Below, in pieces: positions 11,549 through 21,789 of a stretch of DNA of 26,666 nt. The translations under genes and the position numbers were made by a program. Below the pieces are notes generated by a model. The model worked only from the letters and a program-made list of their open reading frames with translations, had not been told where the DNA came from and searched no databases. The first letter of the stretch is position 1. Every line of letters begins with the position of its first letter. The stretch is from Saccoglossus kowalevskii. Lineage: Eukaryota; Hemichordata; Enteropneusta; Harrimaniidae. Where the stretch lies: positions 331,304-357,969 of the forward strand of contig NW_003148770.1 of NCBI RefSeq assembly GCF_000003605.2, read 5' to 3'.

Positions 11549-11687
11549 TTTATACAGCATGTTTATGATTACACAAATCTGTTTTCTTAGTAAAACTAGT
11601 TATAAGGACGATTCTGTGCTTATATTTGTGATTTTTGAAAATATGTCAGGGAAATTAGAAAATTCCCGAGTTATTCACGACGACTAG
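11549..11687 (-). promoter_or_regulatory. Orphan IL-17-type promoter block
   Basis: On the minus strand, CTAGTCGTCGTG (11687-11676), a kB-like GGGAATTTTC (11667-11658) and TATAAA (11554-11549) occur in the same order as upstream of the intact gene at 13828. The region around the TATA box also aligns: both read TATAAACCCAAC and then GAGATGAAA. No exon 1 of the MAFQLLL type follows it. It points toward the cystine-knot fragment at 11174-11008, so it is probably the promoter of the lost gene. Confidence 0.5.
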
Positions 11688-11699
11688 TAACAACACACG

Positions 11700-12220
11700 T
11701 GACAGGTTTCACAGGTTCGGGGTACATTTATCTGTTAATCCCCACCGTAGTTGCGAACAAGTTGCGTTGGGTTGGGCAGTGAACAAATAATCATTGATAG
11801 CATAGTTCAGAAACAATCGGTAGACAAATATACCAAAATCAGTATATAAAAGGTAACTTGCAGGGGGTGGAAACACGATCTGTTCGGGTTGTGATCGGGT
11901 GAAGTATGTTTGCAGTACAAATGTCAAATTCAAATCTATTTGTAAAAGGCATGGGATTATGGGAATAATATTCACCAGTATGTCCGGTCTGTTCATTTTC
12001 TTTACACTGTCGCAAAATCCCCACAGCGTTGGATATATACTCGTAAATATATACCCGCCAACAGGGCAGCTGTTATATTGAGTACAATTCTTGTATTCTT
12101 GTAATGTAATTTTTTGTCGGGTTTTGGCGACTTGGTTTCTTCCATTTGGACAATAGAAGCGACACGTTTCTGATTTATATACGTAAACAAATAATCCGCA
12201 AGTCGGTATATATTGTCAAA
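11700..12220. other. Intergenic, nothing recognised
   Basis: This is AT-rich DNA between the decayed IL-17 remnants and the 3' end of the next minus-strand gene. Overlapping short open frames on both strands show no family features. AATAAA on the minus strand at 12233-12228 may be a distal polyadenylation signal of the gene ending at 12456. An ATTAAA at 12418-12413 is nearer. Confidence 0.45.
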
Positions 12221-12455
12221 ACATAGTTTTATTGCTAATATTAAAATTCAATATACGATACACCTAATGCCACGAGTTATATGTAAATAAACAATCATGT
12301 GAACCTGTTAACGAAAGGTAAAAAATCGGTATTGATAAGAGGAGTCGTCACGTGATTAGAACATCATGAACCTTGGACACGTACAATAAACATAAATTCA
12401 AAACCAACGTATTTTAATGTACTAGCTCGCAGTGGAATGTTTGGCAGTACACTTC

Positions 12456-13828
12456 CTATTTCATTGAAATCGATTTCAGTAATGACCGGTAATCGTCGGC
12501 ATTGTGTATTTTCTTGTGCAACTTCCTGGAGACATGCACGTGCTCCACATGCCGCATACACGCACAAGACACGGCGACATCTTGGTATTCCATCGTATAA
12601 TTGAACAACCCACCAATGCATCCATTTCTCCGCATTATTGGCATGGGGTAGTATATTTCCTGGCAAGTATGTAGCGGACTCTCATCGCCGTCTTCACTGA
12701 TACAGTAGTGACCAGAACAGACCGCATGACGTAGTATTCTGGGAATACGGTTAGGATCTTCGTCCAATTGATAACAGAACGGACAAGTGCTTCTTTCTTG
12801 CGCAGGCGCGTACATAAGATCGGTAGCATCACGTGGGCATCGCAACTCGCCAACTTGTCCCAGTGTAATCCCGGCTACATCAAATGGCAGAATTGCGAAA
12901 TCGTTGGTATACGGATAGAAAGCTGCAGGAGAGTACCCAGCGTAGCTAACAATCAGTTCACCACAGTCTTCTTCTATCGGTATACCGTGGCCGATCGACA
13001 AGGAGGAAATCACAGTCAAAACTGCCTGTTGATCGGAAGTAAATAACAATTTACGGATTATGAAACAAATCATACCATAGCATGCGTATATTGATCGGAT
13101 ACTACAGATAAGAATAATCACATGATTTTGGTGGTTTTATGTAGTCCATTGAATACGTCACATGACCGCATTCTATTGACTGAATCACAATGAACGTAGG
13201 TGATTTGAAGCATAGTGACGGTGAGACCCAGTGGTATTTAATTACTTGACAATAGAGGGCGAGTTGTTCATTCAGAACAATATAATAATAACAAACCCAC
13301 GGCACGTATTAACGGCACGATATCAAAATGAACAGAATTCACAAGGCGTCTTTAATCGATCGAGTATACATTACAGAAAGTGATTAAATACATAAGGGGT
13401 AGTTTTAAATAAACTAGTTTTCTATTCTCACAACACAATTTTGCAAACACGTGGAGTGGTGATACGTGCACTGACTGCATGATTTGGCGAATTCGCCCCT
13501 TCACCGCTAATGCCTGCATTGTGTCATTGCAACCAAATAATCCTCATTGTATATTTTGTTTCTACTTGAATGAATAACCAACATGTACAGAAATGTTGAT
13601 GTAAACTGCTAAAATTTTTAGTCAAATTATGAACAATTTAGTTGAAATATTTTTTATGTGACATATGGTGAGATGATAATAATATTGAGATATGATTACA
13701 AATATAAATTCGTGTTGTGTCAGCCCCGTAAAAAATCGCTAAATCCTAAAACACATGTTTTATTCACATCTTTGCAAATGAAAGACAATAATATGTATAG
13801 CACTTACCAAGAGAAGCTGAAACGCCAT
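12456..13828 (-). CDS. Secreted IL-17-like cytokine, 2 coding exons (B subtype)
   Basis: Predicted 196-aa secreted cytokine of the interleukin-17 family. Exon 1 is 13828-13808 (MAFQLLL) with donor GTAAGT. The intron is 13807-13026, phase 0. The acceptor ends GATCAACAG, and exon 2 is 13025-12456. Residues 1-21 form a signal peptide ending near SIGHG. Residues 88-163 carry the IL-17 signature: CPFCYQLDEDPNRIP, HAVCSGHYC (Cys 110, 115), HTCQEI (Cys 128), NGC (Cys 143) and VAVSCAC (Cys 161, 163). It differs from the other two genes in lacking the middle Cys of the CxCxxC segment (Gly 112 instead), in having an extra Cys 91 in CPFC and an extra Cys 70, and in having an NYT glycosylation sequon at about residue 149. 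The tail ends LKSISMK. Exon 2 is also open upstream of the acceptor to an ATG at 13121, but that extension lies in the intron of the paralogous structure and gives no signal peptide, so I reject it. Confidence 0.87.
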
Positions 13829-13890
13829 AGTTTACTTGATCAATCTGCAGTGAAGCTTTGCAAATACTAATTTCATCTCGACAAGTTGGG

Positions 13891-13898
13891 TTTATATA
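13891..13898 (-). promoter_or_regulatory. TATA box of the IL-17-like gene at 13828
   Basis: TATATAAA on the minus strand lies 63-70 bp upstream of the ATG at 13828. This is the same distance as in the other two genes, between the kB site and exon 1. Confidence 0.55.
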
Positions 13899-14031
13899 GC
13901 ATTTTTAATGTTGAAATAAGTGAGTCGTGTCTATTTTTATCTGTTTTTAACAGTATTTAAGAGGAAATGGACAAATATCATTGAATGTTCATATTTGTGG
14001 ATGCTGAAACTACAAGTTTTTCGTAAAATTA

Positions 14032-14065
14032 GGAAATTCCAGGACGGTCAATACACGACGACTAG
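14032..14065 (-). promoter_or_regulatory. kB-like site plus CTAGTCGTCGTG box, gene at 13828
   Basis: On the minus strand, CTAGTCGTCGTG (14065-14054) is followed by GGAATTTCC (14040-14032), a Rel/NF-kB type site about 205 bp upstream of the start. The same pair of elements recurs at 11687-11658. The 12-bp CGATACCCGGAT box of the other two genes is absent here, so the two gene subtypes have related but distinct promoter modules. Confidence 0.5.
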
Positions 14066-16981
14066 GCATGTCACATGTAAAACCACGTGCCTGATTCAAC
14101 ACAGTTAAAATAACAAGGAAACTTGAAACAGGACAACTTTTAACCAGATTCTGTTATTCAATTTCAATTTATTTTTACTGATAAAGTCTAATCTATGTTT
14201 TAGATTCTTGCAAAAATTATTAATAATATAATAATGAATTTTTGGGCGCGATAATTATGGTTGGATCATGACAGTGAGTTTTCAATGCTGCTCTAGAAAC
14301 GTATACGTCACTTCCGTTTGTTTAATGGGAATACTTCTCTAATGTACTACAATTACGGCAATATCCAGCAGGTTATTATACTTCGATCAGTGCATCCCTC
14401 CAAATGACAATCCACTAACTTTTCCCCCTACCTGAACATGGGCCAGGATTCAAGCTAACACAAACAAAAGGCCTATATTAACAGTCACCTTGGCTTAAAT
14501 TTCAGTCTTCTTATACACCAAAACTATGTAACATTTTCTATTGGAATACGTAATCAGAATTGCGTATTGAATGAAGGTACACACTTCGCATAATGTGAGT
14601 TATGAATTGTACAAGTTTATGTTGAAGGGTGGACCATGGAAGGGGGAATTCTAAATTTGCCAAGCCGCACATTATTCTGAAGTTTCTAGAAAGTACCCAC
14701 AGTGCACTGCATCATTTTACATTTTGCTGGCGTTTCTAAAGTAAACCTTGCATGGTAAACATTTGTTGACGGTTAAAGCGGGATGGTCGTCACCTGCGCA
14801 CGCGCGGGAAGTGAATCCCAAGCGACGATAACAACACACGCTAAAACGCAAAGGCTCATGGGTAGACTCTTGTTTGTAAACAATGACATGCTATGGCCAC
14901 CTGACGCATATACTAGTACCCTGACTACTGGGCGTAAAATAAAGGTGTCTGTTGGTTTAGTGTAAGCCCTAGACTCGCACAAAAAGTGTCTAAATGAATG
15001 AAACGTGGGCTACATTTAGACCGCCCTATGGCGGGTTAGTTCTACTGTAATGATATCCTCGTTTCTTAAATGTGGTCGATTTAGTTTCACAAATTCGATA
15101 TGACAAGACTATTCACGTAAATCACATATTTTTTTTTCATACACTTGAATAACCATATATAGCATCATTTTAAACGTTTAAATATCTTCGAGAGTAATTT
15201 CCTGAATACTGTCATCTCGGGTCAACTGTTTGATTGGCTGGTACGTTACAGGAATTAGTAGAGTGAACACAGAGGGCGCATATCTAAATACAAATACAAC
15301 GATAAATTTGAGACCCAAAAAAAATACAGCGTTTATGAGAGTTTTACAACTCATTACGATGTCCTAGTTTTTCTGTGATGACCATTGACTTGGTAATCAA
15401 AACATTTTTGTTTTTAAAAAAATCGTTGGTGTTGTTGATCACGGCAATTCGTTACACCGCAGAACCTGTCAAAATATGAATATATCATACGGAGAAAACC
15501 TTTTCTCTGAGGTTCTCCAACCCGTGTCATGGGGGAATATCGTCTGGTCTCTATATCTCGTCTGCTTGAGGTACCGGACCGGGAACGTCACTTAAACCTT
15601 ACAGTCAAATAGACGCACACAACGAAATACGTTTCAACTCTCGTCTTTAGTCAGTCAGTCGAGTACTCTATAAGACACAGCGCCCTGGGGGAAAGTCCCC
15701 AAGACTATCGCAAGGCTGACCCAAGACAAGACTGCGTCTCTCGTGGTGTTCTCGCCAAGACCAACTAAAACAACTTTATTCACTTTCCAAAACCTTAACG
15801 AATTGCAAAGCAGTTTAAAATCTCTAAGGCATGGTTTTCACACATTCGACCTGCACACACTAAGTACTGGACACGTCATATCTACTGATTAATCGTCCGC
15901 TATATTACTAACTGCGAATACTAACTGTCAGAAATAGCGGTCCGGATAGCGACGGTTATATCGTAATTAGTTCCAAATCACTGAGTCAAGTTCCGTCCAG
16001 GACCTCGCATGATCCTAAACGATGACAGATATCACACAGCAATTCAATAGTAATCAGCTAAACAAGTCGGTCAACGGATACGCAAAAACTAATTCATGAC
16101 AAATACGTGAAAAAAACATCGAAACTAGGTCTTCATGAAGGTTGGTAACACAAGTACTAGTACAGTGTATGTCGAGTGAGCACTTCCACCTCATTGTAAT
16201 CCATATGGGTAATTGGACTGATTCAATTCTAGACCAAAAAATAACAAGTACGCGTTTTGCGCAGTTGGATATATCACAACTTTTACTGAGGATTTTAATC
16301 TAACAAGAAAAGGAGGAAACAAATTATACTGAAACACAAAAACACGCACGCGAGAAAACGAACGAAAGTACTGATGAAAGTATAGTGACCAGTTTGTGTT
16401 ATGGGAGAGCAGCTAAGGTATTATTGTTTTTGGCTGTGTCACTTTGTTGAAGTGTACGGGATATTAATGGATCGACTCGGACCAACACAATACGACAAGG
16501 TGACTTTTTAACAGTCATTTCTGACCCCGCATATCTGTTGTGTTGAATAACACGTAGCTAAGTGCGTATCCCCACGTTTAGCGCCGTGTTGGTCAAATGA
16601 TAACATGGCAATGTTCATGTTGTCTATGGGCGTCACCTGCCTGTATCGTACCGTATAACGTAGTTCACGTGCAGAGTACATTTCCAATCACATATCATGA
16701 CATATGAAATGTCTATTTATGATTTGCATACATTTACGTGACTTCATTTCATAAAAATGTATACGTTTTTTTTATAAAATGAATTTGTTCGGGTATTTGT
16801 AGTGCCTTTTCTGCATTGGTCGGATAAACAACCAATAAAGTAAATGACGAGACGCAGGGAAGACATAATTGAGAGCCAATGATTCTAAAAGAGAGTAGCG
16901 TATGTCCTGCAGCCACCAAACCATGAGTAATGTATACACAAAACTACAATTTGAACTGGCATTAATGCCATTTTCGAATAG

Positions 16982-17178
16982 GGCAAGAGTTCCTCTTGTA
17001 CACCCCCATCCCTAACCCTAACACTAACACTCACTTCCAGTTACCCAATTCATTTGATTATGCCCCTCTAGATTACTATAGATGTACCTTAGGAGGGGTA
17101 TGAACAATTAAATGAGAAGTGCTGGAGGGTATGGTAAGGGTTATGGCTAGGGATGGGGGTACAAAACGAACTCTTTCC
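16982..17178. mobile_element. hAT-like MITE with 8-bp target duplication
   Basis: The element begins GGCAAGAGTTCCTCTTGTAC and, read from the other end, GGAAAGAGTTCGTTTTGTAC. Both arms continue into CCCCCATCCCTA and then a CCTAACCCTAACAC / CCATAACCCTTAC-type stretch. It is flanked on both sides by TCGAATAG (16974-16981 and 17179-17186), an 8-bp duplication as made by hAT-superfamily transposases. At 197 bp it has no coding capacity and would depend on a transposase elsewhere. The superfamily call rests on duplication length only. Confidence 0.75.
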
Positions 17179-19441
17179 TCGAATAGTAGACAATTTTATT
17201 TTTTGTAATATGATACAAATATTTGCTAATTGCACTTGTACATATAAAGACGTCGACTGTGAGGTTTACTCTTTTGAATATCAACGTAGCAGTGACGATG
17301 TACTAATTTGCATACGCACATTTTGTGTTACAGTAATAAATAAAAACAACAAAGATGCACGTGACTATGATTGGTATCAATTACTAGCTGAAGTAACGTG
17401 TATCAGATATCGCATAAATTTTCTTAAATGAAAGCAAAAATCTGTAATTGTTTTTTCAAATTAATGAAATGGATAATTTTAATGATTATTGTTAATGAAT
17501 AATGAAAACAAATACAAATATTCAAAACACGGTTTTTCCTTCTAGATCAAATCAAAATACGCTTTTGATGGATAACGCGCACTTCGTAATACCCTAAGTG
17601 AAATCTAAATTTATTCTGTGTTAATTTCCAAAAAATATATATTTTTGAGACAAAAAATACAATAATTATTTTGCAATATTCCATAAATTAACGACAACAC
17701 ACCGAACACAATGGTATATTTAAACGACATTGCTCACACACGACGTCACAGCAACTTTTTGTTGCCAGAGGGCGCAACTCATTTGTGTGTGTGCAAAAAT
17801 ATCAAATTCATTCTTCAGCTTTAGCGTGTAGTGAGTTAGTCTCACACATGGGAGAACATATATTGGTTATATATACGGTATACGGTATACACCACACTAC
17901 ATTAATTTTATTACTAACGAGAACATACTTTTTTTGCTTTTCAAATTACGCATTGCAGCTTTGCTGTCAACAAAGGTTTCAGCGAGGTGTTCACCAAATG
18001 TTTCGCTTGTGCATATATGAGCATTTGCGGAGAGGTGGGGATTTGATTGAATAGTATTTAAAATCAATATACAAAATACTTGCTATAAGAAATAAAAATG
18101 AACTTGAGTATTTTCTGTTAATGTTATTCTTATTTTATTATTTGGTCCGATATCGGCTTTATAGCATAAATGATACAAATATGTAAATGGTGTTAGAATT
18201 ATTCATACACACAGCATTGATTGGTTTAAATAGTATCACGTGTCATCTGCTGAACAAACAACGCATCTAAATTGTGTCTTCACAATTAAAAAAAGCAATA
18301 CATTAAATGACTACTAGTATGTAATACGCCATTCATATGAATCGCGCCCTCTAGAGACGTTAATAGGTGACACGAAGCTGAGGCTGCTCAACTATCCTGC
18401 GGAACTGGAGTAGTATTTTACTATATTCCAGGCAACGAACGACGGCTAAGCAAATAACACAGTGGTCGATTTGAACGACGTTGATTTCTCCGTAATATTA
18501 TCTAGTATGTCCATGTAATATCAAACATACGGAGTTGATTATAACTTTGAGTAGTTTGGGCATATTTAAATAAATATTTTCGATTTTACACGCTGAGAAA
18601 AACAAACAAAAAAACACAGCAGCAAACAAAGCATTACAAGGTAGAAACCAACGTGTATTAAGTAGAGAAAACAAAACTTCTAATAAACATGAGATTATAT
18701 ACGGATTATATATCTTAAAATGAGCTTCGATTACTGTCGGGGAAACTTAATCTCAATTGTAATTGGTACAATAATCATATCAATGGTGATTGGTCTAAAT
18801 TAACGACCCCTGATTATTTTTTTAGTCGGCATGTCGTATCCCGAATTGACATCAAGCTCGGTAGATTATACATGTTGTAAAACTCTATTTTAGTTTATGA
18901 TTTCGTTTTGCTCAACGAAAATACGGAAAACCCGTAATGCGCATGCGTACTAATGATTTTAATATTTTATCAATCGAAAGCTGATATGCTTGCAACCAAT
19001 ATATTATACTCAAACATACACAAAGTTGTCCCACGTTGCTTCTTTACGTACTACGTCGCCATAGGCGGTGTCGCCAACCAGCATGTGACCTCCCCATAAC
19101 AAACATAACTCACTGATCAGCACTAACACTAAATCTTCTATGACAACAATTCCCACAAGTTGTTTTATTAGCAGGTATTATTATACATCTGTCATCGTAA
19201 CGCTATAAGATACAGCGTGCCGTAATGTTGCGGTATTTTACGGGGTATTTTCATCCTACCATATTAGGAAATGCGAATTCCAAATATGGAATGATTACGC
19301 ACGTACGTGACCTCTAATAAAAAAACTGGCTGCCACCAGAGTTTCACCGGACTCCACACAAAGAACTTCGTTGATTCTGTTCTAAACATTTTGGATTTCG
19401 GTATTCCCATGGCGTATCCTTGGTGGAAAGATGTATAATAA

Positions 19442-19576
19442 TAAGGTTATTACGAGAGTTCATCAAAGTATACACTCAGACAGTACGCCGCGCATCGACC
19501 TCCGCCGCGCGTCGGTCGATAATCCAGCTGTACTGTCTTCAGGCATACTTTGATGTATCCTCGTAATAATCTCTTA
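19442..19576. mobile_element. Hairpin MITE with ~45-bp inverted arms and GC-rich loop
   Basis: The left arm (19442-19486) and right arm (19530-19576) are imperfect inverted complements. The termini are TAAGGTTATTACGAG and TCGTAATAATCTCTTA, and the inner ends are ACAGTAC and GTACTGT. The loop is strikingly GC-rich (GCCGCGCATCGACC, CCGCCGCGCG) and contains its own inverted pair ATCGACC / GGTCGAT. A shortened family member lies at 849-917. Confidence 0.7.
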
Positions 19577-20084
19577 TACATACATGTATATTTAATAACG
19601 TTATTTTATCTCCGTTTAGCGGACGACCGGTTCTTGCAAAGCAGTTATTAACTGTTATTAGTAGAAAATATGAAATGTACTCAATTACATTATCTTTCCT
19701 ATTAACAGGGATTCGTAAATTTATGCCACGATGCAAACAATTCAATTATATAATAAATTTCACAATTACAATATGTTTTTTCTTTCATATATGGAGTTTT
19801 AACAACTATTCAAAAAAATACGGTCATTTCGTAATGACTACAATAAAAAAAAGTACACCACGTGGCATACGATGACGTCACGATATCGTAACAATTGTAT
19901 AATCACACCAACCTTCGATACGAAGTGTAGCATACATGTCATAAAACGCACTGAATATAATATAAATACAAATACAATCTCTGGTTATTTTAAAAAGATT
20001 GATTATAATATAGATAATTCAAATAAACCCATCCTTCCCTTATTCGTTCGATGACCCCGTAAACGTGTCATTGCGTATGACAAG

Positions 20085-20090
20085 TTTATT
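20085..20090 (-). other. Candidate polyadenylation signal of the gene ending at 20107
   Basis: AATAAA on the minus strand starts about 17 nt after the TAA stop codon. It is the nearest such signal and would give a very short 3' UTR. Confidence 0.4.
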
Positions 20091-20106
20091 TGACTGCCTC
20101 GAGTCT

Positions 20107-21663
20107 TTATCTCATTGAGAGAGCACGGAGAACGTCTTTCGATTTATTTTTGCGGTGTTTTCTTTTCCGTCTTCGAACATGGGTAGTTTCTTTCGGTCGC
20201 AGACACGCGCAAGAGACGGCAACCTCCTGAACTTGCAAGTGATATTTGAATAAACCATCGACGCACCCACTTCGCTTCATCACTGGCACGGGGTATATGA
20301 TTTGTTGACAGGTATACAAGGGGCTCGTACCTCCGTCTTCTCCGATGCATTTGTCACAGGAACATGTAGCGTGGGCCAAAGTCCTTGGAATACGGTCAGC
20401 GTCCTCTTCATAGGTGTAATAGAAAGGACAATTGCTTCGTTCTTGTGGGGATACAAACATCATACCGTTATCACTACGATATATTCTTGGTGGAACAGCA
20501 GACGACTGTGTGTGTACGCCCTTTGGTACGTCAGCTACGGGGAAAGGCATTATGGCCAAATAGTCCGTGTATGGATACAAAGATTTCGAAGAGTGTTTTC
20601 CTATCACTGGTTCTTTACATTCTTCAATGGGTTTAGCTTCGATAATCTTGGCTGAGAAAGGAATCGCCAACACTACCTGTTGAACAAATATGTGAATTAA
20701 GTTAAAAATACACCATTACCGACTCCCATGTACGTTATCTTTATTTTTTCCAGGAAATGAAAATTTGGCTACTGATGTTTTCGGAAATTTACCACAAATA
20801 AACTGTGCTCTTTCACCCTTGGTCAGTGTTCAGCACGGAACTAGTTGTCGAGTTTTTCTGTGTGAGCTTTGGAATCAGAATACGTGAATGTATAACGTAA
20901 TACAAATATATCACCAAAAATCCAATATGGATGACCGCCACGCCCGTATCACAGGATTGTAGTACGAATGCCATTTCGTCGTTTAATTCAGATTTCAAAT
21001 TAAATTACTACACCAGTATCACTTGTCTATCATTTGTTTCTTAGTGATATCTGCTAAAGTCATTACGTCATGCTCGAACGTGCTGTGTGATGACTGTGGT
21101 ACTTCATGTAACAAACTAATGTTACGGATGTAACACTTTTGTGATACAAAGTTCACGTGACAAGAGACTGATGTGTCAGCTGATGTGTCCGAACCTGTCC
21201 ATAATTTAGGCATTCATTACAATAGATTGGAACAACTGAGCAGTTGATTCTTTTGAATTATACTATGGCTGCGTATGTGTATCAGTGTAATTTAGTAGGG
21301 CTCACATTATCAACGTGAATTTCAAAACATTTTGAAAATAAAAGGTGGTGGTGAAGGTTATCACCTAATCACGTTATTACCTCAAGGCGACGCAAGTACA
21401 GTTGTTTGAAGTTGCACAATTAATAGCATTCTTGTCCTAAATACGATAGTGGCAAAGATGGAAATTGTATTCTCCTAGTCTAGCGGGGGAAGAGGCAGCG
21501 ATTGGCAACTATTGCTTGTAACAATCTATATTGCGTTCACAGATATTGCAAAGTGGACAGTTTTCATTTGAAATACGGCAAAGCAATACGTTATTTGTGG
21601 GAAAACAACAAGTACTAGTCTTAGTTTAAAAATAATACTCACCAAATATAACCACTGTGCCAT
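20107..21663 (-). CDS. Secreted IL-17-like cytokine, 2 coding exons (A subtype)
   Basis: Predicted 196-aa secreted cytokine of the interleukin-17 family, a close inverted paralogue of the gene at 4717-6705. Exon 1 is 21663-21643 (MAQWLYL) with donor GTGAGT. The intron is 21642-20677, phase 0. The acceptor ends TTGTTCAACAG, and exon 2 is 20676-20107. Residues 1-21 form the signal peptide. The cystine-knot domain starts at CPFYYTYEEDADRIP (Cys 90), then HATCSCDKC (Cys 112, 114, 117), YTCQQI (Cys 130), SGC (Cys 145) and VAVSCAC (Cys 163, 165). An extra Cys 27 is shared with the paralogue. The tail is very basic (RRRKRKHRK) and ends LRALSMR. The knot domain is nearly identical to that of the first gene, while the signal peptide, the segment just after it and the tail differ more. 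The first 23 bases of the two introns are also identical, so the copies are recent or homogenised by gene conversion. Confidence 0.88.
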
Positions 21664-21730
21664 CGTTATCCGCAAGAGTGGAATCGTGTATTTCTACTAT
21701 TTTAAAACTTACTTATAGGAGTTATGTCTA

Positions 21731-21736
21731 CTTATA
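21731..21736 (-). promoter_or_regulatory. TATA-like box of the IL-17-like gene at 21663
   Basis: TATAAG on the minus strand lies 68-73 bp upstream of the ATG, matching the spacing in the paralogue. A second TATAAG at 21717-21712 is nearer the start and is an alternative. Confidence 0.45.
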
Positions 21737-21758
21737 AACTACTATTTTTAACAAGGTC

Positions 21759-21783
21759 GGGAAATTCCACAATCCGGGTATCG
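21759..21783 (-). promoter_or_regulatory. Conserved upstream module with kB (Rel/NF-kB) site, gene at 21663
   Basis: On the minus strand, CGATACCCGGAT (21783-21772), three bases (TGT), then GGAATTTCCC (21768-21759). It lies about 100 bp upstream of the start codon. Both elements are identical to those upstream of the paralogue at 4717, where they are directly adjacent. A CTACGA motif a few dozen bases further upstream is also shared. Confidence 0.65.
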
Positions 21784-21789
21784 ATGTAT

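Larger units (their letters stand above)
14100..20080. other. Intergenic region with MITEs, no gene seen
   Basis: Six kilobases without a supportable exon. It holds a slightly GC-richer block (about 15480-15780) with TATAAGACAC and a GGGGAAAGTCCCC dyad, the hAT-like MITE at 16982-17178, the hairpin MITE at 19442-19576 and AGAGGGCGC motifs at 15271, 17767 and 18344 (the last on the minus strand). The 92-codon frame at 17153-17431 starts inside the MITE and has no recognisable domain. Confidence 0.55.

Noticed and set aside
13026-13121. N-terminal extension of the B-subtype exon 2 to an ATG at 13121
   Set aside because: It reads through a canonical acceptor (GATCAACAG) that aligns with the acceptors of the paralogues, and it gives no signal peptide. 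The MAFQLLL exon at 13828-13808 gives one in the right phase.
13832-13876. ATG at 13876 as an alternative start of the B-subtype gene
   Set aside because: It lies only 15 bp downstream of the TATA box, so probably upstream of the transcription start. Its frame stops after 14 codons, and a donor directly after MKL (GTATTT) is weaker than GTAAGT at the seven-codon exon.
17153-17431. 92-codon plus-strand frame
   Set aside because: It starts inside the hAT-like MITE and has no recognisable domain. The length is not unusual for this much DNA.
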